A stretch of DNA of 64,000 nucleotides, from contig NZ_AP028461.1 in the NCBI RefSeq assembly GCF_033097365.1, positions 4,030,001 through 4,094,000 on the forward strand, given 5' to 3'. Position 1 is the first letter of the stretch. Each line of letters opens with the position of its first letter. Under the pieces are notes generated by a model. It saw only the letters and a program-made list of their open reading frames with translations, was not told the DNA's origin and made no database searches. This document shows, in pieces, positions 44,484-53,893 of the stretch. The position numbers and the translations under genes are program-made. Origin of the DNA: Actinoplanes sichuanensis. GTDB taxonomy: Bacteria; Actinomycetota; Actinomycetes; Mycobacteriales; Micromonosporaceae.

Positions 44484-45272
44484 ATGGATCTGGGGTTGGC
44501 CGGGAGGGGCGTGTTCGTCAGCGGCGGCAGTCATGGCATCGGTCGGGCGGTGGTGCGGTTGCTGCTCGCCGAGGGGGCGTCGGTGGCGGCCTGCGCGCGG
44601 CGGTCCGCGGACCTCGATGCTGTGGCGGCCGGCCTTGATCCGGCGGTTCGGGAGCGTTTCGCGGGCTTTCCGGCGGATGTACGTGACGCGGCCGCCGTTC
44701 GGGATGCGGTCGATGCCGCGGTGGCACGGTTCGGGCGGCTCGACGGGCTGGTCGTCAACGCCGGGTCGGGCCGTACCGGTGGGGCGCTGACGACGCCGTA
44801 CGACGGTTGGGTGGAGCAGTTCGAGATGAAGGTGGGGGCCGCGTTGAACACGGTCACCGCCGCCGTGGGTGCGCTGAGCGGGTCGGATGCGCCTCGGATC
44901 GTGATCGTCAACGGGATCACCGGGCGTGCGCCGGAACCGTCGATGGCTGCGGTCAGCGCCACTCGTGCGGCGCTGCTCAATCTGTCGCGGTCGTTGGCTG
45001 TCGAGCTGGCTGATCGCGGGATCCTGATCAACGCGGTCAACGTCGGCGCGATCCGCACCGAGCGGCAGCGGGTCCGGCATGCGGCGACCGCTTCCGAGAT
45101 GCCGTACGAGCAGTGGTGCGCCGCTGAGGCCGAGAGGCGTGGTGTGTTGCTCGGGCGGCTGGGTGAGGCTGATGAGGTGGCGCCGATCGTCGCGGTGTTG
45201 CTGTCGCCGCTGGCGTCGTATGTGACCGGTACTTCCATCGATGTGGCCGGCGGCAGCGGTGGGTACCTGTGA
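44484..45272 (+). CDS. SDR-family protein lacking the canonical catalytic Tyr-Lys
   Basis: 262 residues. The N-terminal cofactor motif is GGSHGIGRAVV (G-x3-G-x-G), and VNAGS fits the NNAG position. The expected Y-x3-K is replaced: the aligned segment reads MAAVSATRAALLNL, with Val and Arg where Tyr and Lys belong. It may bind NAD(P) without ordinary dehydrogenase activity or use other residues. Co-oriented with the AraC regulator (14-base gap), with GAGGAGG before ATG 44484. Confidence 0.85.
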   Translation: MDLGLAGRGVFVSGGSHGIGRAVVRLLLAEGASVAACARRSADLDAVAAGLDPAVRERFAGFPADVRDAAAVRDAVDAAVARFGRLDGLVVNAGSGRTGGALTTPYDGWVEQFEMKVGAALNTVTAAVGALSGSDAPRIVIVNGITGRAPEPSMAAVSATRAALLNLSRSLAVELADRGILINAVNVGAIRTERQRVRHAATASEMPYEQWCAAEAERRGVLLGRLGEADEVAPIVAVLLSPLASYVTGTSIDVAGGSGGYL

Positions 45273-45302
45273 TCGGTCGGTCGGGTCACGAGGATTCGGC
45301 GT

Positions 45303-46001
45303 CTACGGCAGGCGGGGCAGGAGCCCGGCCGCCTGCGCCGCGGTTGCGATCCGGCTGCGGAGCTCGTCGTCCGGCGGGACATCGGTCTCCAGATATGTGG
45401 TCAGGGTTCGGAATGCGTCGTCCAGCTCATGCAGGGCCGGGTCGGCGTCGTCTGCGGCAACCGCGTCGATCAGCACTCGGGCGCTGCGGGCCAGTTCCCG
45501 CTGGTACACCTCGACGATGCCGGGCCAGCCGTGGTGCACCCAGTCCGGCCACGCGTCGCGCATCCTCTCGACGTCCACGCACATCCGCAACCGGTAGAAC
45601 ATCACGCCGAGGTCGTAGTAGCGGCGACGCTCCGGGCGTACGTGGCTACCGGTGATCTGGATCAGCAGCTCGAACGTGTCACGGATGGATCGGCGCCGGC
45701 GGTTGAGCGACGGGTCGACCATGGTCTGCGGTCGGGTCCAGGTGGTCAGGTCGCCGGCGGCGTAGTCGGCGGCTTCGATCAGCATGGTGGGGACGCGCAA
45801 CTGTCGTAGCTGATGCACGGTCCATCGGCGTACGGTCCCGAGTTCCTCGACCGTCTCGGGGGGCAGCGCGAAGGCCACGAAGTACAACTCGCCGAAGATC
45901 TCGTAGAACTGCTCCAGGTCGAAGCCCAGCCACAGTTCCCAGGGTGGTTCCGGTGACAGGGCGGTGGGTGGGTTCAGATCCCGGTCGACGGATTCGGTCA
46001 T
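45303..46001 (-). CDS. CHAT-module partner protein, short form
   Basis: 232 residues, helical, without signal or membrane segment. It is a clear paralog of the N-terminal half of the protein at 50019: RRYYDLGVMFYRLRMCV here against VRYYDYGVMICRIRLCV there, followed in both by a Y-x-x-E-L-(A/S)-R helix. Start overlaps the stop of the CHAT gene (45998-46001), so it is made with that protease. Likely an adaptor or target-recognition partner in a CATRA-type system; the family name is from memory. Confidence 0.72.
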   Translation of the reverse strand: MTESVDRDLNPPTALSPEPPWELWLGFDLEQFYEIFGELYFVAFALPPETVEELGTVRRWTVHQLRQLRVPTMLIEAADYAAGDLTTWTRPQTMVDPSLNRRRRSIRDTFELLIQITGSHVRPERRRYYDLGVMFYRLRMCVDVERMRDAWPDWVHHGWPGIVEVYQRELARSARVLIDAVAADDADPALHELDDAFRTLTTYLETDVPPDDELRSRIATAAQAAGLLPRLP

Positions 46002-48019
46002 GGCGCACCGAACAGTTGGAACGCGGCTACGGTAGCCGCGCTGCCGGTCGCTGCTGCGGCCTGCCGCAGCGACTCTGCGGGCCGTCCGGTCTCAGCGTAG
46101 AGCCGGTGGAAACGGCGCATCAGGTCGGCGGTGACGGCGTCGTCGACCTGCCACAGTGGTGCGACGACGGTGCGGGCTCCGGCGGCGAGGAGAGCCCCGG
46201 GCAGCCCGACGTACTCGGCGCCGGCGAGGATCTCACCGGTCCCGGCGTGGCAGGCGCCGAGTACGACGAGCGCGGCTGAGAGCGGGGTCCGGCGGACGTC
46301 CGCGTACCAGAGCAGCGCGCCGTCGGCCAGTCGCAAGCCGGAGTAGTCCGGGTTCTCTGGAAGGTAGAAGCCGTGGCAGGCCAGATGCACGACGTCTGCG
46401 CCGCCGGCTTCCTGCCGATAGCGGTCCGGGGTGGCATCGGCGCCGGTGTGCACCGTGGATTCGGCGTAGTGGTGGGCGGCAGCCTTGCCCTCGCGGCGTG
46501 CGTGCGGCAGGGAGCCGTCCGGGTCGGCGAACGCGAGTAGGGTGGATGCCGGTCGGGCCGGGCTCTGCAGGATCCGCGCCAGGATGCTCAGGCTCGGCAC
46601 TCGGCCGACTCGATACCGTGCCGTCAGCTCCGGGTCGGCGGGTGTCGCCCACGCCCCCACGTCCGGGACCACGAACAGCCGGGCGCCAGGCGCCACCCGT
46701 GTGCCGACCGGGTCTTCGGTGATTCCGGCGCGATCGATCAGCCACCTGTCCCGCACCAGCACGGCGTCGTCTTCGTGGAGTAACTCGCGGAGTCGGGCGA
46801 CGGTCACCGGGGGCGGGATCTCTCCGGTGGCCCGGATTCGCTGCGCGGCGATGCGTTCCCGGTCGCGCTGTCGCCGTAGGCCGACGGTGAGTAGGTGCCG
46901 GTTCGCGTCGCTCGGCCGTGCCGCGTAGCTGCGGACGAGATCGTCGAGCGTGCCGCCGGCCGCCGGGGCGGTGGCGGCCAGCAGCGATCGGCTGGCATTG
47001 CGCTCGAGCACGTCGACGGCTTCGGCACCGGTCACACAGCGTGCCAGCGCCTCGTAGACCGGCGTGTATACGGCGGACAGTCCCCGATGAATCGTCCCGG
47101 ACCGGGTCGTCGCTCGCATCCGCTCGGAGCGTGCGACCAACGTTTCCAGGCGTTCTCGTAGGGCGGGGGACGGTGGCGCCTCGGCGAGGGCGGGCGGTAG
47201 GGCGGACAGTTCACCGGTGTGGCCGGTGGCGACCGCTAGGCGGTGCTCGCAGAGTGGGATCCAGGTCGCGGCGTCGGAGCCGAGCTTGGTCGTGTTCTCG
47301 AGGCACCATTCCAGTTGGGCGCGGGTGTACTCCGGATCGTCACTCTGCACCGCCTGCACGTAGGTGAACCACCACGGCATGCCGCGTGGGTCCACCACGC
47401 CGAGCCGGCCGATGGTCTGCGTCAGAAGCGGTTCGTCGCCGAGCCCGAGCGCGGCCACCAACAGTCGACGGAGCGCGGCGGCCAGCCCGGTGTCGTCCCT
47501 GGCTCGGGAGAGTGCACGGACGGCGCGGTCGGCGTGTTGGGCGAGCCGCTCCAGGGAACCCGGCGCCGGCCACACCGTGCGGAGGATCAGGTCGCAGAGC
47601 ATGCCCTCGGCGTGGCCCTCCGAACGCGGATCACCCGTGTCCCGGGCCGCTTCGGCGGCGCGGACGAGGATCGATTCGGCCTCCTCCACGCGGTCCGCTG
47701 CGATCAGTTCCCGCGCATGCTGTAGGGCGTCGGTGTCCGCGGCGTCCGCCGGTGCGGTTCGGTGCTGGGGCTCCTCGAAGGGGGGCAACCGGCTCAACAT
47801 GTCCCGCAATGCCTCCAGGTAGCCGAGCGAGAGGCCGGATGCCGCCGCGTCCTCGATCAATTCCCCGACGAAAGCGGTGGCGGCCGGGGTACGCAGTGCG
47901 TGTTCGGCCTGCACCACCTCCGCCATCTCCGCCGGGCTGGAGGCGTGCATGAGGGCGCACACCGCGTAGACGGCCGCGTGCCGCGCCTCCAGGTGATCCT
48001 CGAAGAACATGTGCTGCAT
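45998..48019 (-). CDS. CHAT-domain protease with helical N-terminus
   Basis: 673 residues. Residues 1-330 are helical, TPR-like (ARELIAADRVEEAESILVRAAEAARDTGD). The C-terminal CHAT domain has the catalytic His in VVHLACHGF (His549) and Cys in LGACHAGTG (Cys590), with EYVGLPGALLAAGA and VVAPLWQVDD after it, the standard CHAT layout. It is a caspase-like Cys protease. It follows the caspase gene by 3 bases and overlaps its partner gene, so the three form one transcript. Confidence 0.92.
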   Translation of the reverse strand: MQHMFFEDHLEARHAAVYAVCALMHASSPAEMAEVVQAEHALRTPAATAFVGELIEDAAASGLSLGYLEALRDMLSRLPPFEEPQHRTAPADAADTDALQHARELIAADRVEEAESILVRAAEAARDTGDPRSEGHAEGMLCDLILRTVWPAPGSLERLAQHADRAVRALSRARDDTGLAAALRRLLVAALGLGDEPLLTQTIGRLGVVDPRGMPWWFTYVQAVQSDDPEYTRAQLEWCLENTTKLGSDAATWIPLCEHRLAVATGHTGELSALPPALAEAPPSPALRERLETLVARSERMRATTRSGTIHRGLSAVYTPVYEALARCVTGAEAVDVLERNASRSLLAATAPAAGGTLDDLVRSYAARPSDANRHLLTVGLRRQRDRERIAAQRIRATGEIPPPVTVARLRELLHEDDAVLVRDRWLIDRAGITEDPVGTRVAPGARLFVVPDVGAWATPADPELTARYRVGRVPSLSILARILQSPARPASTLLAFADPDGSLPHARREGKAAAHHYAESTVHTGADATPDRYRQEAGGADVVHLACHGFYLPENPDYSGLRLADGALLWYADVRRTPLSAALVVLGACHAGTGEILAGAEYVGLPGALLAAGARTVVAPLWQVDDAVTADLMRRFHRLYAETGRPAESLRQAAAATGSAATVAAFQLFGAP

Positions 48020-48022
48020 CGG

Positions 48023-49861
48023 TCATCGCCCGCATGGGCAGGTCGTGCCGCCCGGACACAGCAGGAACGTCACTTGTCGGATCGCGAACCGTGCCGTCTC
48101 CGGTCCGGTCCAGAATTCGCGTGTGCCAGACCGCAGCATCGCCGCGAGCGTTCCTCCCGCGCTCGGGCCGCCGCGCTCGGTGACTCCTTCGCGGGCTAGG
48201 CCGCGAAGGTCCTGTGGCACGTCGGAGAAGACCGCCAGGAGCGTCTCACAGCGGGGTCCGGCGGGCGGCACCGCCGACGGCCAGAGCAGCGGGAGGCCCG
48301 GGTCGTGCCCGCCGGGTCGCTCGCCGATGGCTCGGGTGTCGCCGGGGGCGAGCGCCATCCCGGCCGGTTCGGACTCGTTCAGGATCGTGACTCGGCCCGC
48401 GAGACCGAGGTCCAGCACACTCGCATAGACGGTGGCCGAGGCATCGGCGCCGCTGGTCACGGCGATGCGGATTCCGTCGCCCCGGTGAAGGACGACGCCG
48501 TCGGTAACCGGCCCGGTGGGACCGTCGAGGCGCAGTTGCACGGGCGCGTCCAGGTCGCCGGGCTCGTCGCCGAGGCTGCGTAGTCGCGCCGAGGTGACCA
48601 GGCCGTCGACCTGGCGTCGCAGCCGGACCGGGTCGGGCTGCGGGTCGCGGTGCAGAGGGAGACCGGCGCCGTCGTGCAGCAGGTAGCCGGCGGAGACCGT
48701 CACGATCGCAGCCTCCTCGCCCTCCGTCACGACACGGACGCCCGGGATCGAGGTCAACGCCGCGACGATCGCGTCGTCCGCGTGGGCTACCCGCACGCAG
48801 ACATCCTGGCCGGTACTGCGCCAGGGGTGCGCCGTTCCCTCGATGGTGACCTCGCTGGGAGCCGTCAGTGCGGCCGCCTCCCCCTCGAGGTGGCTGACAC
48901 GGACGATCGGCGCGTCCGGGTCCGGGGATCGTCCGGCGGGAGCGAGCAGAAGTTCATCGCCGGGACGGACGCCGTGTAGGCGGGCGCCGTCGATCCACGC
49001 CTGGCCGGTCATCGTGTCCACCCGGATCGGGTGTGGCCGCCCGGACGGGCGCAAGGTCGTCGTGAACGCCACGCGGTCGGACGGGCCCGCCGCCTCCGGT
49101 CGCTGCAGAGGGTTACGGGCCATGACCGGCAGACGGGCGCGGTCGATCGCCTCCGTCCAGGTCACGTACGGATCGTCGCGCAGGATCGGCATCAGCGCGG
49201 CCGTGAGGTAGCCGTGGGAGCGGCCCAGTTCGGGGGACCAACCCTCCATTGCGGTCTCCAGAGAACCGCACGCCATCACCCGTACCGCGTCGGGGTTGGC
49301 ATCGTTCCATCGGGCGTCCGGATGGGCGGCCTGCAGTCGAGCGAAGGCGTCCGCCGCCTCCTGCCACCGCCGCGTCACCGCCGTGACCGGCCAGTCCATC
49401 TCCCAGCCGCGCGCCCGGGGGCCATCCCCGCGGGCCATCCGCGACGAGTAGCAACAGTCCAGGATCGCGGTCACGTTCGGGCTGCGCAGCGTCAGCCGAC
49501 ACAGCAGCACGCTCAGTTCGTCCGCCAGAATTCCCCGAAAGTCCTCTGTCCTGGTTTCGGCCACGTCGGTCGGTAGCAGGAATCGCAGTTCTCGAGGCAC
49601 ACCGGGCAGGTCCGTCGTCGCGCGCCCGCCGTGGCCGGAGTAGTAGACGACCACGGCGTCCCCCGGCCGGGTCGCGGTGATCAAGTCCTCGAACGCTTCG
49701 AGCACGCCGGCCCGGGATGCCGAGCGCTCCCGCAGCGAGGTGACCTCGAAACCACGCGACTTCAGGACGTCGCCGGTCAGGTCGGCGTCATCGTGGCAGC
49801 CGAACAGGCCGTGGATCTGACTCGCGACAACCAGAGCACGATCCGTCACATCGCTCACCAT
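48023..49861 (-). CDS. Caspase-like (C14) protease with DUF4384-like C-terminus
   Basis: 612 residues. The caspase fold is at 5-260: His77 in VVYYSGHGG and the catalytic Cys in AILDCCYSS (136 or 137), with SHGYLTAAL later. A variable beta-rich section follows. The end (GVVLHRGDGIRIAVTSGADASATVYASVLDLGLAGRVTIL) resembles DUF4384, and a Cys-rich tail (LCPGGTTCPCGR) closes it. No signal peptide. It is the first gene of the second CHAT module. ATG 49861 is chosen; GTG 49846 is possible. Confidence 0.9.
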   Translation of the reverse strand: MVSDVTDRALVVASQIHGLFGCHDDADLTGDVLKSRGFEVTSLRERSASRAGVLEAFEDLITATRPGDAVVVYYSGHGGRATTDLPGVPRELRFLLPTDVAETRTEDFRGILADELSVLLCRLTLRSPNVTAILDCCYSSRMARGDGPRARGWEMDWPVTAVTRRWQEAADAFARLQAAHPDARWNDANPDAVRVMACGSLETAMEGWSPELGRSHGYLTAALMPILRDDPYVTWTEAIDRARLPVMARNPLQRPEAAGPSDRVAFTTTLRPSGRPHPIRVDTMTGQAWIDGARLHGVRPGDELLLAPAGRSPDPDAPIVRVSHLEGEAAALTAPSEVTIEGTAHPWRSTGQDVCVRVAHADDAIVAALTSIPGVRVVTEGEEAAIVTVSAGYLLHDGAGLPLHRDPQPDPVRLRRQVDGLVTSARLRSLGDEPGDLDAPVQLRLDGPTGPVTDGVVLHRGDGIRIAVTSGADASATVYASVLDLGLAGRVTILNESEPAGMALAPGDTRAIGERPGGHDPGLPLLWPSAVPPAGPRCETLLAVFSDVPQDLRGLAREGVTERGGPSAGGTLAAMLRSGTREFWTGPETARFAIRQVTFLLCPGGTTCPCGR

Positions 49862-50018
49862 CCTCGCCGTCGGCAGTCGGCTCCATTGAGGATATGGATC
49901 GAGCGGGGCCGTTCGGTGGCCTCGCGGTGTGAACGGGCCGAACGGTTCGCGGTCCGGCACGAACGGGCGGCCCATTCCGAGTAGCCGGCCACGGTGATCG
50001 GGTCTGCGGCGGCGTTTG

Positions 50019-51263
50019 TCAGGAAGCGTCCATGCCGAGCGATTCCCGGATGGTTCGGCGAGCCTGGTGCAAGCCGGATGGCAGATCCGTTTCCGCACGC
50101 TCGACCAGGGACTTGAGTGGAAAGTCGTAAAGTTCTCCGGCCGACTCCGGATCCGTGAGCGTGAGATACGAATGGGCGTGAGCGGCGATCAGGTACCTGG
50201 CCGGGTGGTAGGGCCCGTAGTAGTACAGCGCGGTGTTGACGATGTCATGAAGCATCAGGGTTGCCGTGCCGGAGCGGCCGACAGCGACGTAGCCCGCGGC
50301 GAAGTCGACATGGACGTGCAGGGTGAGAGGGTGGATCGGGCCCAAGACGGCACGGTACATGTGGAGCAGATGTCGCATCCGCTCGAGGAAGCCCTCGACG
50401 TCTCCGTCCGCCACCAGCTGTTTCGTCTGGTCCAGCAAGAACGCGAGCCGCTCGCGATCGTCGGAGGAGTGCGGGACGGGCAGAGGTAGCCGATCCTCCT
50501 CTGCCAGCGGTTTCGGATGCCGCAGCCAGACCAGTTCCTGTTTGGACCGGTCGCTGCCGCGGAAACCGATCGCTGTGGTGAGTTCCCGCAGATGTCCGGT
50601 CAGGTCGTCGGTGACGAGGGCCTCACCGGTCCGCCAGATCGCGAGATAGTCGGTGAACGCTTCGAAGGCCCGGTCCAGGTGGATCTGACCGGGGTCGCGC
50701 TGCCGGGTGGGGCTCTCCTGCGCGACCATCGTCTGGAGGACGGCCGTGGCGCGTGACAGTTCCGCGTGATAGGTCTGTTGGAGGTGGGAGAACTGGTCCG
50801 CCAGGTTCTCGGGGAGCGCCGGGATCAGGCGGATCATTCGTACGCACAGCCGGATCCGGCAGATCATGACGCCGTAGTCGTAGTACCGCACCCGGTGACT
50901 GTCGATCGCGGTGCGCACGAGATGTTGCATGTTCTCCATCTCCGCGCTGATCTGCACTCTGGACTGCGCCCAGTCCGGTCCGAACCGGGCGAACTCGGGG
51001 TGCCCCGGCAGTTCGGCCACGATCTCCTCGAACCGATCCACGACGGTCGGATCCACTCCCAGCTCGCGGATCCGGTCGGCGGTCCATCCGCACATGTCGT
51101 GCATCCTCTCCAGGACGAAGTCCGGAAAACCCCGAGTGATGATCACGTCCGCCTCGGTGTAAGCGCAGTAGACATCCTCCAGGTCGTGGCCGATCTGGAG
51201 TTCGTCGGGCGGTCTGGCCAGGGTCTCGGGCGGAGGTGGCTCGATGTCCCGTGCGCCGGTCAT
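50019..51263 (-). CDS. CHAT-module partner protein, long form with TPR tail
   Basis: 414 residues. The N-terminal 230 residues match the 232-residue protein at 45303. The C-terminal part has TPR_10/12-like units: LHMYRAVLGPIHPLTLHVHVDFAAGYVAVGRSG and NTALYYYGPYHPARYLIAAHAHSYLTL. This combination fits the predicted caspase/TPR repeat-associated proteins. Its start overlaps the stop of the CHAT gene upstream (51260-51263). The paralogs suggest duplication of a two-gene unit. Confidence 0.75.
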   Translation of the reverse strand: MTGARDIEPPPPETLARPPDELQIGHDLEDVYCAYTEADVIITRGFPDFVLERMHDMCGWTADRIRELGVDPTVVDRFEEIVAELPGHPEFARFGPDWAQSRVQISAEMENMQHLVRTAIDSHRVRYYDYGVMICRIRLCVRMIRLIPALPENLADQFSHLQQTYHAELSRATAVLQTMVAQESPTRQRDPGQIHLDRAFEAFTDYLAIWRTGEALVTDDLTGHLRELTTAIGFRGSDRSKQELVWLRHPKPLAEEDRLPLPVPHSSDDRERLAFLLDQTKQLVADGDVEGFLERMRHLLHMYRAVLGPIHPLTLHVHVDFAAGYVAVGRSGTATLMLHDIVNTALYYYGPYHPARYLIAAHAHSYLTLTDPESAGELYDFPLKSLVERAETDLPSGLHQARRTIRESLGMDAS

Positions 51264-53710
51264 GACGCACCGGGAAATCTGTACGTGGCTGGTGCGCCGA
51301 ACAACTGGAAACCCGCCCAATGATAAGGATGGGTCGTGCTCGGATCGGCAGCCATCGCCTGCTGTGCCTGCCGCAACGCCTCGGCGGGCGGGGCGAACTT
51401 CTGGAGGGCCCGATAGAAGTGCCGCATGAGCGTTTCGGTCGAGGCGTCGGAGACCGCCCACAGGGGTGCCAGCACTCCCTGCGCTCCGGCGGCGAGAAAC
51501 GCGCCGGGGAAGCCGACGTACTCCGAACCGAACCGCATCACGCCGGTCCCCGCGTGACAGGCCGCCAGAACGACCAGCCTCGCGTTGAGCTCGTAGCGTG
51601 CGAGTTCGCCGTACCAGAGCACCTCGGGACGGTCGGCGGGACCGGCGAAGTGTAGGGCGGAGAAGTCCGGATCATCGGGGAAGAAGAACCCGTGGCAGCC
51701 CAGATGGGCGACGTCGGCATCGGCGAGGTGGGCCATCATCATGTGGTAGTCGAGCCGATCCCCGGTCACGGTGAACGCGTCGATGAACGTGCTCGCCGCG
51801 TAGTCGATCTCCGCTCTGGCGTGCGGCAGGCTGCCGTCGGGATCACCGAATCCGACGAAACGTTCGAGGACGCGCTTGAGCCGTGGCTTGGTCAGCAGGT
51901 GCGCCAACAGGGTGAGGCTCGGCACGTAGCTCACTTCACGGGTCGCGGAAAGCATCGTGGGCGCCAGCACTCCCAGGGGGATCCGCCATAGCGACCCGTG
52001 CGGCACGAAGAACAGCCGGCACCCCCGCGGAACGTGATCTGAGACCGGTTGCAGGAGATGGGCCGTGAGCCAGGAGAGCGCCTCGGAGCCGGCCTGCGCT
52101 CCGCCCAGCGGGCTGGACAGCTGAGCCAGTATGCCCTCGACCACCTCGTCGACCTCCTCCACGCGGAAACGGCCGATCGCCCGGCAGCCGCCCCCGCTGA
52201 TGAGGAAGATCGAACCGTCGGCGCCGCAGACCACCACGCGGTCGTTCTCGGCGAGCAAGGCCCGCACCGACCAGGTCGGCATCGGTGACGTGGCCGTGGT
52301 GAGGCCGGGCGTGGCCGCCAGGAGCCTTTGCTCCTGACGCTCCAGTGCATCCCGCTGGTCGCCGAACACCCGGGTGAGCAACCGACGGTTCGGTTCGGTC
52401 GGCGCGACGACGTACGTCCCGAGCGCCTCCTGAAGCACCGTCGAACGGGAGTCCTCCCACACCTGCGGATGCCATTGTCGCCACAGCTTGTGCATCGCCG
52501 TCTGCGCGAGCAGGGCCCGACTCGCGGCGAGCTCGTGGACGTCGATCGCCTCCTCCGCGCCACGCAGCGTTTCGGCGCACCGCTCCGCCGTCCGGTAGGT
52601 GATCTCATGGGCGTCCGAGAGCTCTCGCTGGAGGGCCTGCGACCGCCCGTACTTCCGCAGCTCCTCGACCTTGCGAAGGATCTCGTCAAGTCGACGCGCC
52701 GCCTCCTCGGTCGGGCCGTCGGCCGCCACCTCGAGTGCGGTCACCGCGGCCCGGAAGAACTCGGAATCACCGTCACCCAGGGGTATTCGTCGGCCTTCCA
52801 GGAGTGCCAGCTTGCCCTCGCACATCTTGCGGTAGAAGTCGGCGTGGGAGCCGAGCAGGTCGGCCGACTCGACGCACCACTGCAGCCCAGTGATCATCGG
52901 CTCGATCTCTTTCGCGGTCATCGCGGCCGCGTAGGCCCGCCACCACCGCGCCTGATCCTCATCCAACCGTTGCAGGCGATTCAGCGCGCTTTCCAGGTTC
53001 CGCTGGTCGGCGAGGTCGGTCAGGACGGTGATCATCGCCACGACCGCGTTGGCTTCGCCGGTGGGGTCGGGAGCCCGGCGGTAGGCGTCCGCACCGCGGC
53101 GGGCGTGTACCAGCATCCGCTGACGGGTTCCCTTCACCATGTGGGCGGTCCTCGACAGCAAGGTGAACAGGCCGATCTCCGCACTGCCCTCGACCGAGGC
53201 CTCGCCCTCGGCCCGGGCCAGGCGAACGGCCTCGACGAAGGCCGCCCTGGCCTCTTCGATCTGGCCGCGGTCACGCAGGGTACGCGCCCGGTCGTCCCAC
53301 TCCCCGGCGTTCTGCGGCCGGTCCGCTCGAAAGTCCGCGTCGGGCGGCTCCACCGGCATGTCATCGGCCTCGACCGCGCCCGTACGGACGGTTCTGATCA
53401 TCTCGAGGTGCGCGGTGAAGAACCGCTCATAAGAGTCGTCGGGCAGGGGCACGGTGCGAACGAAGTCGATGATGCGGTCCATCAGCCGTTCGGCCTTGGG
53501 ACTGCGGAACTCCTCGCGCTCAGCGATCATCCGAAATCTGGCGCGCGGACTGCGTTCCGTGACCAGGCTCACCACCGCGTCGCGGACAGATACCTCGGTG
53601 CTCTCGCCCATTCTCGACTGCAGAAGCCACGCCGCCTGAACGATGTCTGTGACGAAGCGCGCGACCTTGCTGAGATGTTCCTTCTCCGGGTCGCGCGCGG
53701 AACCCTCCAT
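51260..53710 (-). CDS. CHAT-domain protease with long helical N-terminus
   Basis: 816 residues from ATG 53710 (TTG 53725 in frame). The first 480 residues are helical repeats resembling TPR (ARTLRDRGQIEEARAAFVEAVRLARAEG). The CHAT domain has His673 in VAHLGCHGF and Cys718 in LAACHAGTG, with SEYVGFPGAFLAAGA and LAPLWAVSDA after it. It is about 140 residues longer than its relative at 45998, mostly in the repeats. First gene of the cluster, divergent from the LacI regulator. Confidence 0.92.
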   Translation of the reverse strand: MEGSARDPEKEHLSKVARFVTDIVQAAWLLQSRMGESTEVSVRDAVVSLVTERSPRARFRMIAEREEFRSPKAERLMDRIIDFVRTVPLPDDSYERFFTAHLEMIRTVRTGAVEADDMPVEPPDADFRADRPQNAGEWDDRARTLRDRGQIEEARAAFVEAVRLARAEGEASVEGSAEIGLFTLLSRTAHMVKGTRQRMLVHARRGADAYRRAPDPTGEANAVVAMITVLTDLADQRNLESALNRLQRLDEDQARWWRAYAAAMTAKEIEPMITGLQWCVESADLLGSHADFYRKMCEGKLALLEGRRIPLGDGDSEFFRAAVTALEVAADGPTEEAARRLDEILRKVEELRKYGRSQALQRELSDAHEITYRTAERCAETLRGAEEAIDVHELAASRALLAQTAMHKLWRQWHPQVWEDSRSTVLQEALGTYVVAPTEPNRRLLTRVFGDQRDALERQEQRLLAATPGLTTATSPMPTWSVRALLAENDRVVVCGADGSIFLISGGGCRAIGRFRVEEVDEVVEGILAQLSSPLGGAQAGSEALSWLTAHLLQPVSDHVPRGCRLFFVPHGSLWRIPLGVLAPTMLSATREVSYVPSLTLLAHLLTKPRLKRVLERFVGFGDPDGSLPHARAEIDYAASTFIDAFTVTGDRLDYHMMMAHLADADVAHLGCHGFFFPDDPDFSALHFAGPADRPEVLWYGELARYELNARLVVLAACHAGTGVMRFGSEYVGFPGAFLAAGAQGVLAPLWAVSDASTETLMRHFYRALQKFAPPAEALRQAQQAMAADPSTTHPYHWAGFQLFGAPATYRFPGAS

Positions 53711-53893
53711 CAATCGATTATGCAAATGTCGACGGAGCTCGGCCGAGTCATGGTCGGCCCCTGTCGCCTCGAAGCGTTGATCATGCGTGGCCGCACACCA
53801 GCCGCACAGTCGACGAGGCCTACGTCGGCGAAGGCGGAGAACCGGGCCTCAGCGAACACGAGGAAGAAGCGAAGGTGCTGGTACGGTTCACCG

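Noticed and set aside
45303..53710. Type III-E CRISPR (Craspase-like) TPR-CHAT system
   Set aside because: No gRAMP, Cas1/Cas2 or repeat array is present; the CHAT proteins have their own paralogous partners.
52328..53893. Long in-frame upstream extension of the LacI ORF
   Set aside because: It is antisense to CHAT1. The LacI HTH starts a few residues after ATG 53894, the natural start.
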